Assembly (NCBI RefSeq): GCF_024626525.1
Contig: NZ_JANJGU010000002.1
Location: forward strand, 1-64,000
Direction of reading: 5' to 3'
Source: Lederbergia panacisoli
GTDB taxonomy: Bacteria; Bacillota; Bacilli; Bacillales; Bacillaceae_C
DNA length: 64,000 nt
Made by a program: the position numbers and the translations under genes. Positions within the stretch are counted from its first letter, which is position 1; each line of letters begins with the position of its first letter. Shown here one piece after another: positions 29,896 to 39,475 of the stretch. The notes beneath the pieces are model-generated. The model made no database searches and was not told the DNA's origin. It saw only the letters and a program-made list of their open reading frames with translations.

Positions 29896-30050
29896 GCCAC
29901 CGTTGATTTCCGTTCCAGGCGGACGCTTTCCGGGGGGCGTGCGGTGAGCCTCCTCGGTCGCTTCGCGCCCTGCGGGGTCTCACCTGTCACGCTAATCCCC
30001 CAGGAGTCGCCGCCTGGAACGTAGATCAACTAAGATATTCTTTTGCCCAT
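29896..30050 (+). repeat. Family A GC-rich repeat, copy 1 (uninterrupted)
   Basis: Starts GCCACCGTTGATTTCCG and runs through GTGCGGTGAGCCTCC, TGCGGGGTCTCACCTGTC and CAGGAGTCGCCGCCTGGAAC to ATCAACTAAGATATTC. The 3' part is an imperfect inverse of the 5' part. The copy at 63187-63469 is closely similar, except that it is interrupted by 129 bases. Base composition is much more GC-rich than the genes on either side. Confidence 0.85.
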
Positions 30051-30375
30051 AGTGGGATGACTGATCCTTCCTTGTTCTCAAATCTCTTCCTTTTGTTAGT
30101 GGGCAATGTAATTCACGTACAATTGCTTCTTAGGTATCCAGTTGTTTCAATAGGTCAGGATTATCCGGAAACAACTATAACGTCCAAAAAGTTCCACAAA
30201 TAGGAAAATAAAAATTCTTTGTAAAAGATACAAACTTAAGTCTTTTGCAGAAACCTTATTATCATCAAGAAGATGTACTATAGTTCCTTAACGGTCCTAT
30301 TTTCTCTTCAATAATTTAATCTTTTTTAAAGCCTCTTTACTAAGGGATCGTTGCTTTTAAAACAAAATCTTATAA

Positions 30376-30577
30376 AGGTTGATTGTAGCGAAAGTGCGAG
30401 ACTCCTGGTCGGCTAAAGACGGCCACGTCCTGTGGCCTACGCCGACACTAGGACGTCCTGTCCATCGCGGGATCTGCGGGACAGGTGAGACCCCGCAGGC
30501 GTTTACGCCAAGGAGGCTAACCGCCCGCCCCGCGGAAAGCGAGCAACTGTAGCGGAAATCAACCAGGCACTACCTTG
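30376..30577 (-). repeat. Inverted A-type repeat (B1) with a 60-base insert
   Basis: Reads GGTTGATTGTAGCGAAAGTG on the plus strand and ends with GTAGCGGAAATCAACC; its reverse complement aligns to family A. Compared with the copy at 63857-64000 it has an extra 60 bases (30408-30467) between ACTCCTG and CGGGAT. About 95 bases upstream of both copies are also related, starting at GTTCCTTAACGG. Confidence 0.85.
30408..30446. repeat. Family D hairpin repeat inside B1
   Basis: The core, with ends GTCGGC and GCCGAC, contains GGCCACGTCCTGTGGCC, a near-perfect stem. Its reverse complement aligns with the hairpin at 47172-47208 (GTCGAC...CAGGACGTGGC...TTTAGTCGAC). Confidence 0.7.
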
Positions 30578-30612
30578 GTAAAGGAACAATGTATACAGAA
30601 AAATTTTATAAA

Positions 30613-30634
30613 AAGCTTGAAATTTCGAGAGCTT
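30613..30634 (-). terminator. Possible weak terminator after mutS
   Basis: AAGCT and AGCTT arms around GAAATTTC are followed on the minus strand by TTTTATAAAATTTTTC, 8 bases past the mutS stop. The stem is short and contains mismatches. Confidence 0.35.
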
Positions 30635-30641
30635 ATATTTA

Positions 30642-33206
30642 TCATTTTAATTTTTTTTGTATTTCAAAAAGACTATTCATTGCTTGCATTGGGTTCATTT
30701 CCATTATGTTTAGATTCCTAAGTTCATCAAGGATTTTCCGCTCATGATCTGAAAGTTGATTCTGGGTTGGCTCGGAAAAGAAAGCAAGTTGTTCATTTAC
30801 ATGTTCTTGTCTTTTTGAATGTCTAGTATTTTCATTTTCTAATTCATTCAAGATTTCTGTAGCCCGGTCAATAAGTACTTTTGGAAGATCAGCAAGCTCG
30901 GCAACGTGAATGCCATAGCTTTTATCAGCAGGTCCAGCTTTTACTTTATGAAGAAATACTAGTTTTCCTTGTTGTTCCACTGCACTTACATGGATGTTTT
31001 TCAGTTGCCCTAATTTTTCCTCAAGTGCCGTCAACTCATGATAATGTGTGGAAAATAGTGTTTTTGCCCCAATTCTATCATGTATATATTCGATGATTGC
31101 TTGTGCTAATGCCATACCATCATATGTCGAAGTGCCTCGGCCAATTTCATCGAATAATATTAAACTATTTTCAGTCGCATTGGCAATTGCATTTTTTGCC
31201 TCTAACATCTCTACCATGAAAGTACTTTGTCCAGAAATCAAATCATCTGCTGCTCCTATCCTTGTAAATACTTGGTCAAAAATAGGAATATTTGCGTTTT
31301 CTGCAGGCACAAAGCAACCAATTTGGGCCATAATCGCCGTTAATGCAATTTGTCTCATAAATGTACTTTTCCCAGACATATTTGGCCCTGTTATCAGGTA
31401 CATCTCTCGTTCAGCATCCATCATACAATCATTCGGTACATATTCCTGCGACCCCATTACCTTTTCAACAACAGGATGACGACCATTTGTAATGTGAATC
31501 ACACGATTTCTGTTAAAGGATGGTCGGACGTAATGCCTGGATTCACTGACAGTCGCGAAGCTTTGGTATACATCTAACTCACTGATGATTTTTGCCGCTT
31601 GTTGTATTCTTGGTATATATGTTTTCACTGTTTCACGAATTTCCATAAATAATGCGTATTCTAGATCAATACATTTTTCTTCTGCTTGGAGAATAAGAGC
31701 TTCCTTTTCCTTAAGCTCTGGTGTAATGTACCGCTCCGCATTCGCTAATGTTTGTTTACGTTCATAACGTCCTTCTTCAAGTAAATGGACATTCGCTCGA
31801 GTAACTTCAATATAATAACCAAAAATACGATTATAGCCGACCTTTAATGATTTGATGCCAGTTCTTTGTCTTTCCTCTTTTTCAAGTTCAGCAATCCACT
31901 GTTTTCCGTTTCGGCTCGCATCTTTATATGTATCCAATTCTTTATGATAGCCATCCTTAATGATTCCACCTTCTTTTATGGAAAGCGGGGGAAGATCAAT
32001 GATTGATTTTTCAAGCAGATCCGTCAATTCCTCGCATGGGTCTAATTTTTCTGCTAAGCTTTGGGCTTCACTCTGATCAAGCTGATGAACTAATGAAATA
32101 ATTTCTGGTATTTGTAAAAGCGATTTTTTTAGTTGAATAAAATCACGGGCATTGGCATTTCCAAACGCTACCCTTCCGGAAAGTCTTTCAAGATCATACA
32201 CACCTTTTAACAATTCACGAAGCTCTTGGCGCTCAAAATAATGATGTAGAGTTGTTTCTACTAGATTCACTCTTTTTCCAATTTCTGCTTCGTTGATTAG
32301 TGGGCGGTCAATCCATTGTTTCAGCATTCTTCCACCCATTGCGGTTACTGTTTCATCCAATAGCCATAATAGTGTGCCCTTACTTCCTTTTCCTCTTATC
32401 GATTCTGTTAATTCAAGATTTCTTTTTGAATAATAATCAAGTTTCATATATTGATTTACTTCATATTCAGAAAAAGGCTGCAGATGGTCTAAACTCCGCT
32501 TTTGTGTTTTCTTTAAATAATGAAGAAGACGGTTCGCCGCGGTTTGCAATCTTTCATTCGAGAGTTTCACAATTATATTGATGAATTCATCATCATTGTT
32601 TACATTTTCTTCAATGGAAATTATCGCGCTCATTCGCTCATTTATTTTTTTCTTAAGTTCGCTGTCAAAATTTGAATCTACTACAACTTCTTTCGCCCCG
32701 ATTGTAAACAATTCATTTAATAATACTTCATGGGAGCCTGTTATAATGGTTGCTTTACTTTCTCCAGTCGATAGATCATTAAACGCAATTCCGTAAGTAT
32801 TCTCATCAAACATCGTAATCGATGTAATATAATTATTCTCTTTCTCGAGTAATCCTTTCCCTTCCATGACGGTTCCAGGAGTAATAAGTTGCACAACCTC
32901 TCGCCTGACAACGCCTTTTGCTTGCTTCGGGTCTTCTGTTTGTTCACAAATTGCAACTTTATATCCTTTTTGTATCAAAACTTCTATATAGCCAGCAGCG
33001 GCATGGTAAGGAACTCCGCACATTGGAATGCGTTCCTTCGTTCCACCCTCTCTACTAGTTAACGTTATTTCTAGTTCTTGTGAAGCTTTTATAGCATCTT
33101 CAAAGAACATTTCATAAAAATCTCCAAGGCGAAAAAATAAAAAGGCATCTTCATAATTTGCCTTTACTTGCAAATATTGTTGAATCATTGGCGTATATTG
33201 ACCCAT
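30642..33206 (-). CDS. mutS: MutS, mismatch recognition ATPase
   Basis: MutS finds mismatches and recruits MutL. The 854-residue protein has the mismatch-binding Phe-x-Glu at residues 30-32 ([10 protein letters not shown]). It also has the connector and lever domains, Walker [14 protein letters not shown] (about residue 605), [16 protein letters not shown] as Walker B, and the [11 protein letters not shown] motif. The tail contains a likely clamp-binding stretch (QLAFFSE). Length is near that of B. subtilis MutS (about 858). Upstream lies the end of the glycogen operon; in B. subtilis cotE is directly upstream, so the glg genes stand between them here. Confidence 0.98.
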   Translation of the reverse strand: MGQYTPMIQQYLQVKANYEDAFLFFRLGDFYEMFFEDAIKASQELEITLTSREGGTKERIPMCGVPYHAAAGYIEVLIQKGYKVAICEQTEDPKQAKGVVRREVVQLITPGTVMEGKGLLEKENNYITSITMFDENTYGIAFNDLSTGESKATIITGSHEVLLNELFTIGAKEVVVDSNFDSELKKKINERMSAIISIEENVNNDDEFINIIVKLSNERLQTAANRLLHYLKKTQKRSLDHLQPFSEYEVNQYMKLDYYSKRNLELTESIRGKGSKGTLLWLLDETVTAMGGRMLKQWIDRPLINEAEIGKRVNLVETTLHHYFERQELRELLKGVYDLERLSGRVAFGNANARDFIQLKKSLLQIPEIISLVHQLDQSEAQSLAEKLDPCEELTDLLEKSIIDLPPLSIKEGGIIKDGYHKELDTYKDASRNGKQWIAELEKEERQRTGIKSLKVGYNRIFGYYIEVTRANVHLLEEGRYERKQTLANAERYITPELKEKEALILQAEEKCIDLEYALFMEIRETVKTYIPRIQQAAKIISELDVYQSFATVSESRHYVRPSFNRNRVIHITNGRHPVVEKVMGSQEYVPNDCMMDAEREMYLITGPNMSGKSTFMRQIALTAIMAQIGCFVPAENANIPIFDQVFTRIGAADDLISGQSTFMVEMLEAKNAIANATENSLILFDEIGRGTSTYDGMALAQAIIEYIHDRIGAKTLFSTHYHELTALEEKLGQLKNIHVSAVEQQGKLVFLHKVKAGPADKSYGIHVAELADLPKVLIDRATEILNELENENTRHSKRQEHVNEQLAFFSEPTQNQLSDHERKILDELRNLNIMEMNPMQAMNSLFEIQKKLK

Positions 33207-33285
33207 TTTTTCATAATTCCTTTCCGTTCAAAGCTTATCGTGATTAGTATAACATATTCATAGATGACAGTTATTTTTTTGAAAT

Positions 33286-33314
33286 GTAAAAAAGCTATCC
33301 GTTAATGGATAGCC
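33286..33314 (-). terminator. Terminator after glgP
   Basis: GCTATCC (33294-33300) and GGATAGC (33307-33313) form a hairpin with a T-run on the minus strand; it marks the end of the glg operon. Confidence 0.82.
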
Positions 33315-33316
33315 TG

Positions 33317-35743
33317 TTAGACTGGTTTTATTTTCCAGATTCCAGATGCATATTCTTGTATCGTTCGATCACTTGAAAATTTACCTGAGTGGGCGATATT
33401 TGTGACGCTCATATTTAGCCATGTCCAGCGATCGCGATATGTTTGTTCCACAAGCTCATGAATTTCAATAAAGGGGTCAAAATCCTTCAACACAAAATAC
33501 GGGTCATTATGTGAAAGTATATTATAGTAAATATCTTTAAATTCAATTTCATACGGACCAAATTCACCGTGATGTAATTGCTCTAAAATTCGCTTTACTC
33601 TGTCATCCGTGTTATAAATATCCAGCGCATTATAGCCGCCATAACGCTGATAATTAATCACCTCTTCGGCCGTTAATCCAAAAATAAATATATTTTGGTC
33701 CCCTACTAAATCTTTAATTTCAATATTTGCTCCATCTAATGTGCCGACAGTCAAAGCACCATTCATCATCATTTTCATATTGCCAGTACCTGAAGCTTCC
33801 TTACTTGCCGTTGAAATTTGTTCACTAATATCTGCAGCCGGAATAATTTTTTCAGCAAGGCTAACATTATAGTTTTCTAAAAAAATGACTTTTAATTTCC
33901 CGCGAATGTCGGAATCATAATTGACCATTGTGGCAACCTTATTGATTAGCTTTATGACCTCTTTTGCCAAATGATAGCTCGGAGCAGCTTTTGCTCCGAA
34001 AATAAAAGTACGAGGTGTCATATCGATATTAGGATTGTTTTTTATTTCATTATAAACAGAAATAATCCGAAAAACATTGAGCAGCTGGCGCTTGTATTCA
34101 TGGAGTCGTTTTATTTGTACATCAAAAATGGATTGGTGATCCACTAAAATCCCTGTACGCTCATGAATAAAATTCGCTAATACCTGTTTGTTTTTCTGCT
34201 TTACCTGATCAAATTTTTGTAAGAAAGAATGATCTCTCGTATATTTTAAAAGGCTAATTAGCTGTTTTGGACGCTTAATCCATTGGGGGCCAATAATCTC
34301 TGTAATTAGACTAGATAAATCGGGATTTACTTTTAGCAACCATCTTCGGTGGGTAATCCCATTGGTTTTGTTATTAAATCGTTCTGGAAATAATGAATAA
34401 TAATGTTTCATTTCTTTATTTTTTAGGATTTCTGTATGGATTCTAGCAACCCCATTTACACTATGACTGCCGATAACTGCCAGCCTCGCCATATGTACTC
34501 TTTCATATGCTATTACGGCCATTTCGGGAATATGTTCCCTGAGATCATGATGGTTATACCAAATATGTTTACAGAACCGTTCATTAATTTCATCAATAAT
34601 CATATAAATACGAGGGAGCAGATGTTGCAACATGTCTTTAGGCCATGTTTCCAACGCTTCGCTTAAGGTTGTATGGTTCGTATATGCGATGACTTTTGTT
34701 GTAATATTCCACGCATCTTCCCAGCCATATCCTTCATGATCCATGAGAATTCTCATAAGTTCAGGTATTGCTAAGCTTGGGTGCGTATCGTTAATTTGAA
34801 TCGCTACTTTTTCGTGTAAATGCTTCAGTGATAAAGCGTGATTTTGCTTAAAATGTTGAACAATATTTTGAATGCTTGAAGAAACAAGAAAATATTGTTG
34901 TTTTAAGCGCAGCACTTTCCCATCGTGGCTGGAATCATCTGGATATAAATATCCGGATATTTGTTCAATTGAATGATCATGATCAAGATCGTGATAATGA
35001 TTGGATTCATTTTCGCGAGAATTAGTTTCATTTAAGGCTGGTTCAGCACTCCAAAGACGCAAAGTATTTATTACATTATTTTGATAACCGATTATAGGTA
35101 TATCATAAGGGATAGCCATTACCTTATCCGTATGTTCATACTTAAATTCGAGATTGCCATTGTTTTTTTTAAACATATGAACAACCCCATTGAAATGAAT
35201 GCAAACAGCCTCTTTCTCTTTCCTCGTTTCCCAAGCATAACCGTCATTTAACCAGTAATCGGGAAGCTCTATCTGATTCCCATGGATAAATCGTTGTTCA
35301 AATAGGCCGTATCGATATCTAATTCCATAACCATGCCCTGCGTAGTGAAGGGAAGCTAGGGAGTCAAGGAAGCAAGCAGCTAACCTGCCCAACCCGCCAT
35401 TCCCTAAGCCAGGATCACGCTCTTTCGCATAAATATGTTCTGGATTAAAGCCTAATCTTTTCAGAGCCTCATTAGAAATATCTAATAATCCAACATTAAG
35501 AAGATTACTTTCAAGTAAAGTACCGATTAAAAACTCCATCGATAAATAATATACTTGTTTACATTCCTTTTCCTTATATGTCTTTTGAGTCTTTTGCCAA
35601 TTCGGAATAATTTCTTCATTTACGATAGAAGCTAATGCATTATACACATCGATCGAACCGGCGTCTTTTATTTCTTTGCCTTTTTCAATCCCTATTTTAT
35701 GTTTAATTCTCTCTGCCAATTCATTAACGGTTAATTGAGGCAA
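33317..35743 (-). CDS. glgP: Glycogen phosphorylase
   Basis: GlgP releases glucose-1-phosphate from the outer chains of glycogen. The 808-residue protein has the family landmarks GNGGLGRLAACFLDSLASL, the KVAIQINDTHPSLAIPELMRIL segment, IFDVQIKRLHEYKRQLLN, and the PLP site EASGTGNMKMMMNGALTVGT with the Schiff-base Lys. The region near residue 245-265 is rich in His, Asp and Asn (NHYHDLDHDHS), a surface loop of unusual composition. The frame extends to an ATG at 35767 that overlaps glgA, but the TTG at 35743 has AAGGAGGTGA at the right distance. It is the last gene of glgBCDAP. Confidence 0.95.
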   Translation of the reverse strand: MPQLTVNELAERIKHKIGIEKGKEIKDAGSIDVYNALASIVNEEIIPNWQKTQKTYKEKECKQVYYLSMEFLIGTLLESNLLNVGLLDISNEALKRLGFNPEHIYAKERDPGLGNGGLGRLAACFLDSLASLHYAGHGYGIRYRYGLFEQRFIHGNQIELPDYWLNDGYAWETRKEKEAVCIHFNGVVHMFKKNNGNLEFKYEHTDKVMAIPYDIPIIGYQNNVINTLRLWSAEPALNETNSRENESNHYHDLDHDHSIEQISGYLYPDDSSHDGKVLRLKQQYFLVSSSIQNIVQHFKQNHALSLKHLHEKVAIQINDTHPSLAIPELMRILMDHEGYGWEDAWNITTKVIAYTNHTTLSEALETWPKDMLQHLLPRIYMIIDEINERFCKHIWYNHHDLREHIPEMAVIAYERVHMARLAVIGSHSVNGVARIHTEILKNKEMKHYYSLFPERFNNKTNGITHRRWLLKVNPDLSSLITEIIGPQWIKRPKQLISLLKYTRDHSFLQKFDQVKQKNKQVLANFIHERTGILVDHQSIFDVQIKRLHEYKRQLLNVFRIISVYNEIKNNPNIDMTPRTFIFGAKAAPSYHLAKEVIKLINKVATMVNYDSDIRGKLKVIFLENYNVSLAEKIIPAADISEQISTASKEASGTGNMKMMMNGALTVGTLDGANIEIKDLVGDQNIFIFGLTAEEVINYQRYGGYNALDIYNTDDRVKRILEQLHHGEFGPYEIEFKDIYYNILSHNDPYFVLKDFDPFIEIHELVEQTYRDRWTWLNMSVTNIAHSGKFSSDRTIQEYASGIWKIKPV

Positions 35744-35759
35744 GTGTGCCCTCACCTCC

Positions 35760-37184
35760 TTAAGCATACTCCATAGTTAATTGATAATATAAGTTTGCAT
35801 AATCTCGAGCTGACTTCTTCCAGCTAAACTGACTTTTATTCACATTTTTAGCAAGGGTATTCCATAGCTCTTGTGAACGATAAATGGTTAACGAATAACA
35901 TAAAACGGCTAATAAATCGTGAGCATTGTAATGAGTGAAGCTAAATCCATTTCCTTCTCCTGTTATTTCATTGAAAGGCTGGACTGTATCTTTCAAACCC
36001 CCTGTTTCACGTACAATGGGGACAGCCTTGTACTGCAGAGCGATGAGTTGTGCTAATCCACAAGGCTCAAACTTAGACGGCATAATAAAAAAATCAGCAC
36101 TTGCATAAATCTGTCTTGCCATTCCTTCATCAAAGTATAAAAGTGCTGCTACCTTTTCAGGATAACGTTGAGCGATATCAGAGAAATACGATTCAAACTC
36201 TTCATCGCCTGTTCCCAAAACAATACATTGGACATCTTCTTGAAGGAACTCTTCAAAAATATGTTGAACAAGGTGGAGTCCTTTTTGTTCTACAAGTCGA
36301 GTAATGATGGCATAAAGAGGCTTATCGCTGTTAATCGTCAGACCAAGTTTTTCTTGCAGCAATATTTTATTTTCCTTTTTTCTAGCTTTGGAAGAACGGT
36401 ATTTTACGGGAAGAGCTGGATCTGTTAATGGATTATATTCTTTTATATCAATTCCGTTTAAAATCCCAACTAGATCATCCGCTCTCTCTATCAAAATAGG
36501 AGAAAGTCCTTCACCGTAATAAGGATCTTTAATTTCTTCAGCATAAGATGGACTTACGGTCGTAATTTTATCTGCATGAAAAAGGGCGCTTTTTAGACAA
36601 TTTAACTTCCCATCCCACTCCAGGCCGCCAATATGCTCTGCTGGTAATTCAAAGAAATCCTCAAACGTCCCTATAGGCATAACACCTTGATATTTTATAT
36701 TATGAATGGTGAAAACCGTTTTTAAATCCTCAATCGGCTGCATAATTTTGGCAAGAGCAACAGCCATTCCAGCTTGCCAATCATGGGCGTGAAGAATATG
36801 TGGTTTTCGTTCAAGATAATTTAATGCCTCTATCACCGCTCTACTAAAAAAGACAAATCGTTCACCATCGTCATAATAGCCGTAAATGCCTTTGCGGGTG
36901 AAATAATAATCATTCGAAATGAAATAATAAGTAATTTGATTATAAGTTAACTTATATATACTTGCCTCTTGATCACGCCAGCCCACTGGAACATCGATTG
37001 ATTTAAATAAATGCATTTGGCTTTTCCATTCTTCAGATATCTCATCATAGAGAGGAAGAATGACTTGAACGTCGATTTGTTCATTTTCCTTAAGTGCCTG
37101 AGGCAGCGAACCAATTACATCGGCTAATCCACCTGTTTTAATAAATGGAGTACATTCTGAAGCTACAAATAAGACATTTTTCAT
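35760..37184 (-). CDS. glgA: Glycogen synthase
   Basis: GlgA (GT5 family) extends alpha-1,4-glucan chains with glucose from ADP-glucose. The 474-residue protein has the N-terminal substrate loop KTGGLADVIGSLPQAL (residues 15-30), HAHDWQAGMAV, FTIHNIKYQGVMP, and the C-terminal region PSKFEPCGLAQLIALQYKAVPIVRETGGLKDTV with the catalytic Glu. The ATG at 37184 sits 7 bases after GGGAGGAG. The frame continues upstream into glgD sequence, but without a start signal. The 28-base gap after glgD and the shared direction make it a co-transcribed operon member. Confidence 0.97.
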   Translation of the reverse strand: MKNVLFVASECTPFIKTGGLADVIGSLPQALKENEQIDVQVILPLYDEISEEWKSQMHLFKSIDVPVGWRDQEASIYKLTYNQITYYFISNDYYFTRKGIYGYYDDGERFVFFSRAVIEALNYLERKPHILHAHDWQAGMAVALAKIMQPIEDLKTVFTIHNIKYQGVMPIGTFEDFFELPAEHIGGLEWDGKLNCLKSALFHADKITTVSPSYAEEIKDPYYGEGLSPILIERADDLVGILNGIDIKEYNPLTDPALPVKYRSSKARKKENKILLQEKLGLTINSDKPLYAIITRLVEQKGLHLVQHIFEEFLQEDVQCIVLGTGDEEFESYFSDIAQRYPEKVAALLYFDEGMARQIYASADFFIMPSKFEPCGLAQLIALQYKAVPIVRETGGLKDTVQPFNEITGEGNGFSFTHYNAHDLLAVLCYSLTIYRSQELWNTLAKNVNKSQFSWKKSARDYANLYYQLTMEYA

Positions 37185-37212
37185 GCTATCTCCTCCCGCC
37201 GGCTCCACCAAC

Positions 37213-38319
37213 TTACATTTCTTTCCTTTTTGCAACGACATATGGTTTATCTTTTGATCCTATAAATCTCTGGTTTGCTTTTACATGGACATCCTTGTCT
37301 AAAATGACATTTTCCAAGTATACCCCTGGTTCAATTGTACAACGTTGCATGATGATTGAATCCTTGATCGTCGCCCCTTCTTTTATTGTCACACCTCTGA
37401 AAAGGATGCTTCCTTCCACATTCCCATCAATGACACAGCCATTTGCTAGAAGCGACCTTTTTACATTTGCGGAGGAAAGATATGTTGCGGGTGGGGAACT
37501 TCCAACCTTTGTTCGTACAAAAGGCTTTTTATAAAACAATGCTCTATAATTTTCTTCATTTAATAGATTCATATTATGTCTGTAAAAACTTTCAATTGAA
37601 TTGATAAAAGCACTATACCCCTTATACTCATACGATTGAACCTTTAATTTAGAAAGATTTTCCTTAATACCGTTAATAAAAAAGTAATCTTGGTGATGGG
37701 CAATACAGTGGTCGACTAATGCCATCAAAACATCTTTATTAACGATATAAATACCCGTATATAAAAGTGGATTCGATCTAACATTTGTAATGTTTTTAAC
37801 CCTTCCTAAATCATCTGCTTCAATTCGTAAACAAAGTTCATGTTCCGGCAGCTCATTTTCAAACCTTGTAGAAATGAGCGTCACATCTGCCTTCCGCTCT
37901 AAGTGATAAGCAAAAGCATCCTTATAATCCATATTCGCTACAAATTGGCTTCCACTAACCAAAACGTATGATGACTTTCCCCTATCAAAGTAATCACGAT
38001 TATTGTGAAAAAATTGCAAATCACCTTTTGAAATATCGGATGGGTCGTTCCAATCAGGCGGAAGGATAAATAAACCACCATTTCTTCTATCTAACTCCCA
38101 ACTTTCACCCGTTCCGAGATGATCCATTAAAGATCTATATTTATTTCGTGTAAAGATTGCCACTTCTTCAATATTTGAATTCACCATATTAGATAGAGCA
38201 AAATCGATTAAGCGATAACGACCTACGAAAGGAACGGAGGCGCCATTCCGAAAATAGGTTAATTCATGAAAAAAATGGTGCTCATGCTCTAAGTTTATTA
38301 ATCCCATCATCGTGTTCAT
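37213..38319 (-). CDS. glgD: GlgD, regulatory-type subunit of ADP-glucose pyrophosphorylase
   Basis: GlgD is the GlgC paralogue that in Bacillus forms a heterotetramer with GlgC and raises activity. The 368-residue protein begins MNTMMGLINLE and keeps the nucleotidyltransferase fold (VPFVGRYRLIDFALSNMVNSN). It lacks the glycine-rich GGxGxRLxxLT loop of the catalytic subunit, and ends with left-handed beta-helix repeats (CVIDGNVEGSILFRGVTIKEGATIKDSIIM). The start is either ATG 38319 or an adjacent TTG at 38322; AAAGGAGG fits both. It begins within a few bases of the glgC stop. Confidence 0.95.
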   Translation of the reverse strand: MNTMMGLINLEHEHHFFHELTYFRNGASVPFVGRYRLIDFALSNMVNSNIEEVAIFTRNKYRSLMDHLGTGESWELDRRNGGLFILPPDWNDPSDISKGDLQFFHNNRDYFDRGKSSYVLVSGSQFVANMDYKDAFAYHLERKADVTLISTRFENELPEHELCLRIEADDLGRVKNITNVRSNPLLYTGIYIVNKDVLMALVDHCIAHHQDYFFINGIKENLSKLKVQSYEYKGYSAFINSIESFYRHNMNLLNEENYRALFYKKPFVRTKVGSSPPATYLSSANVKRSLLANGCVIDGNVEGSILFRGVTIKEGATIKDSIIMQRCTIEPGVYLENVILDKDVHVKANQRFIGSKDKPYVVAKRKEM

Positions 38320-38323
38320 CAAA

Positions 38324-39475
38324 CTATGCCTCCTTTATTTCGTGTAAAATTTCATATAATTTTTCATCATCAATAACAAGTGGTTCTTCATCATTTTTAA
38401 TTCGTATATAAGTCCCTTCAGGAATTTCCGTATTTTCCATAACGATTACACGTTCTAATATAGAATTTTTTCCAACTTTTACTCCTGGATGTAAAATGGA
38501 TTGATGAACAAAGCTTCCTTCTTCGATTAGAACATGTTGAAATAAAATAGAGTTTTCTACCGTTCCAAATACCCAGCAACCCGAATTAATAAGCGAATGT
38601 TTTACGACTCCTGATTCACCAATAAACTGTGGCGGAAAGTCAGAGTCATTCGAATACAGTCTCTGTTTTTTGTTCGTTAATGATAATCTCCAATCTTCAT
38701 CCAGTAAGTCCATATTTGCTTCCCAATAACTTTGGACAGTACCAACATCTTTCCAATAGCCATTAAAACGATATGCATAAAGCCTGAGGTTATCAGCTAA
38801 CATTGCTGGAATAATATCTTTTCCAAAGTCATGAGTTGAATATTTATTATTGGCATCGTCCAATAAATAAGTTCTTAATGTTTTCCATGTAAACATATAA
38901 ATACCCATTGAAGCTAAATTGCTTTTTGGCACTTTCGGCTTTTCATCAAATTCATATATTCTTAAGTCTTCAGTCGTATTTAAAATGCCGAATCGTGATG
39001 CTTCTTCCCAAGGAACAGTAATAACGGATATTGTTACATCTGCTTTTGACTGTTTATGTTCTTCAAGTAGTGCTTTATAATCCATTTGATAAATATGATC
39101 CCCTGACATTACAAGAATGTACTCAGGGCTATGCAGATCGATGAAATGAATATTCTGGTAAATGGCATCTGCAGTTCCTGAATACCAGTTCCCCCCGCTT
39201 TGCGCAGTATAAGGGGATAGAATCGTTACTCCACCATCCTGTCGGTGCAGGTCCCACGGTTTTCCATTGCCAATATGTTTATTTAATTCAAGCGGTGAGT
39301 ATTGTGTCATTACACCTAATGTGTGAATTCCTGAATTCGTGCAATTACTTAATGTAAAATCAATAATGCGATATTTCCCTCCAAAGTGTACTGCCGGCTT
39401 TGCCACTTCCTTTGTTAATGCTCCTAACCTTTTACCTTCTCCACCAGCTAGTAGCATACCTACACATTCTTTCAA
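38324..39475 (-). CDS. glgC: Glucose-1-phosphate adenylyltransferase
   Basis: GlgC makes ADP-glucose from ATP and glucose-1-phosphate, the committed step of glycogen synthesis. The 383-residue protein has the catalytic loop [29 protein letters not shown] (residues 8-36), [22 protein letters not shown] with the substrate Lys, and the C-terminal beta-helix. The TTG start at 39475 overlaps the glgB stop (TTGA) and follows AGGAGG, which indicates translational coupling. Paired glgC-glgD is the Bacillus arrangement. Confidence 0.96.
   Translation of the reverse strand: MKECVGMLLAGGEGKRLGALTKEVAKPAVHFGGKYRIIDFTLSNCTNSGIHTLGVMTQYSPLELNKHIGNGKPWDLHRQDGGVTILSPYTAQSGGNWYSGTADAIYQNIHFIDLHSPEYILVMSGDHIYQMDYKALLEEHKQSKADVTISVITVPWEEASRFGILNTTEDLRIYEFDEKPKVPKSNLASMGIYMFTWKTLRTYLLDDANNKYSTHDFGKDIIPAMLADNLRLYAYRFNGYWKDVGTVQSYWEANMDLLDEDWRLSLTNKKQRLYSNDSDFPPQFIGESGVVKHSLINSGCWVFGTVENSILFQHVLIEEGSFVHQSILHPGVKVGKNSILERVIVMENTEIPEGTYIRIKNDEEPLVIDDEKLYEILHEIKEA

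Larger units (their letters stand above)
29812..30641. other. 830-base mutL-mutS gap filled with repeat elements
   Basis: No gene is seen. The gap holds a family A element (29896-30050), an AT-rich spacer of about 325 bases without coding potential, and an inverted A-type copy (30376-30577) that carries a 60-base family D insert. In B. subtilis mutS and mutL are almost adjacent. Confidence 0.7.

Noticed and set aside
29786-29983. A 65-aa minus-strand frame upstream of mutL
   Set aside because: It reads through the family A repeat and into mutL in another frame; rich in Arg and Gly because of the repeat, not a gene.
31048-31479. A 143-aa plus-strand frame opposite mutS
   Set aside because: It lies wholly within mutS on the other strand and shows no start signal; a shadow frame.
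37145-37534. A 129-aa plus-strand frame over the glgA-glgD junction
   Set aside because: Antisense to two well-supported genes, no binding site.
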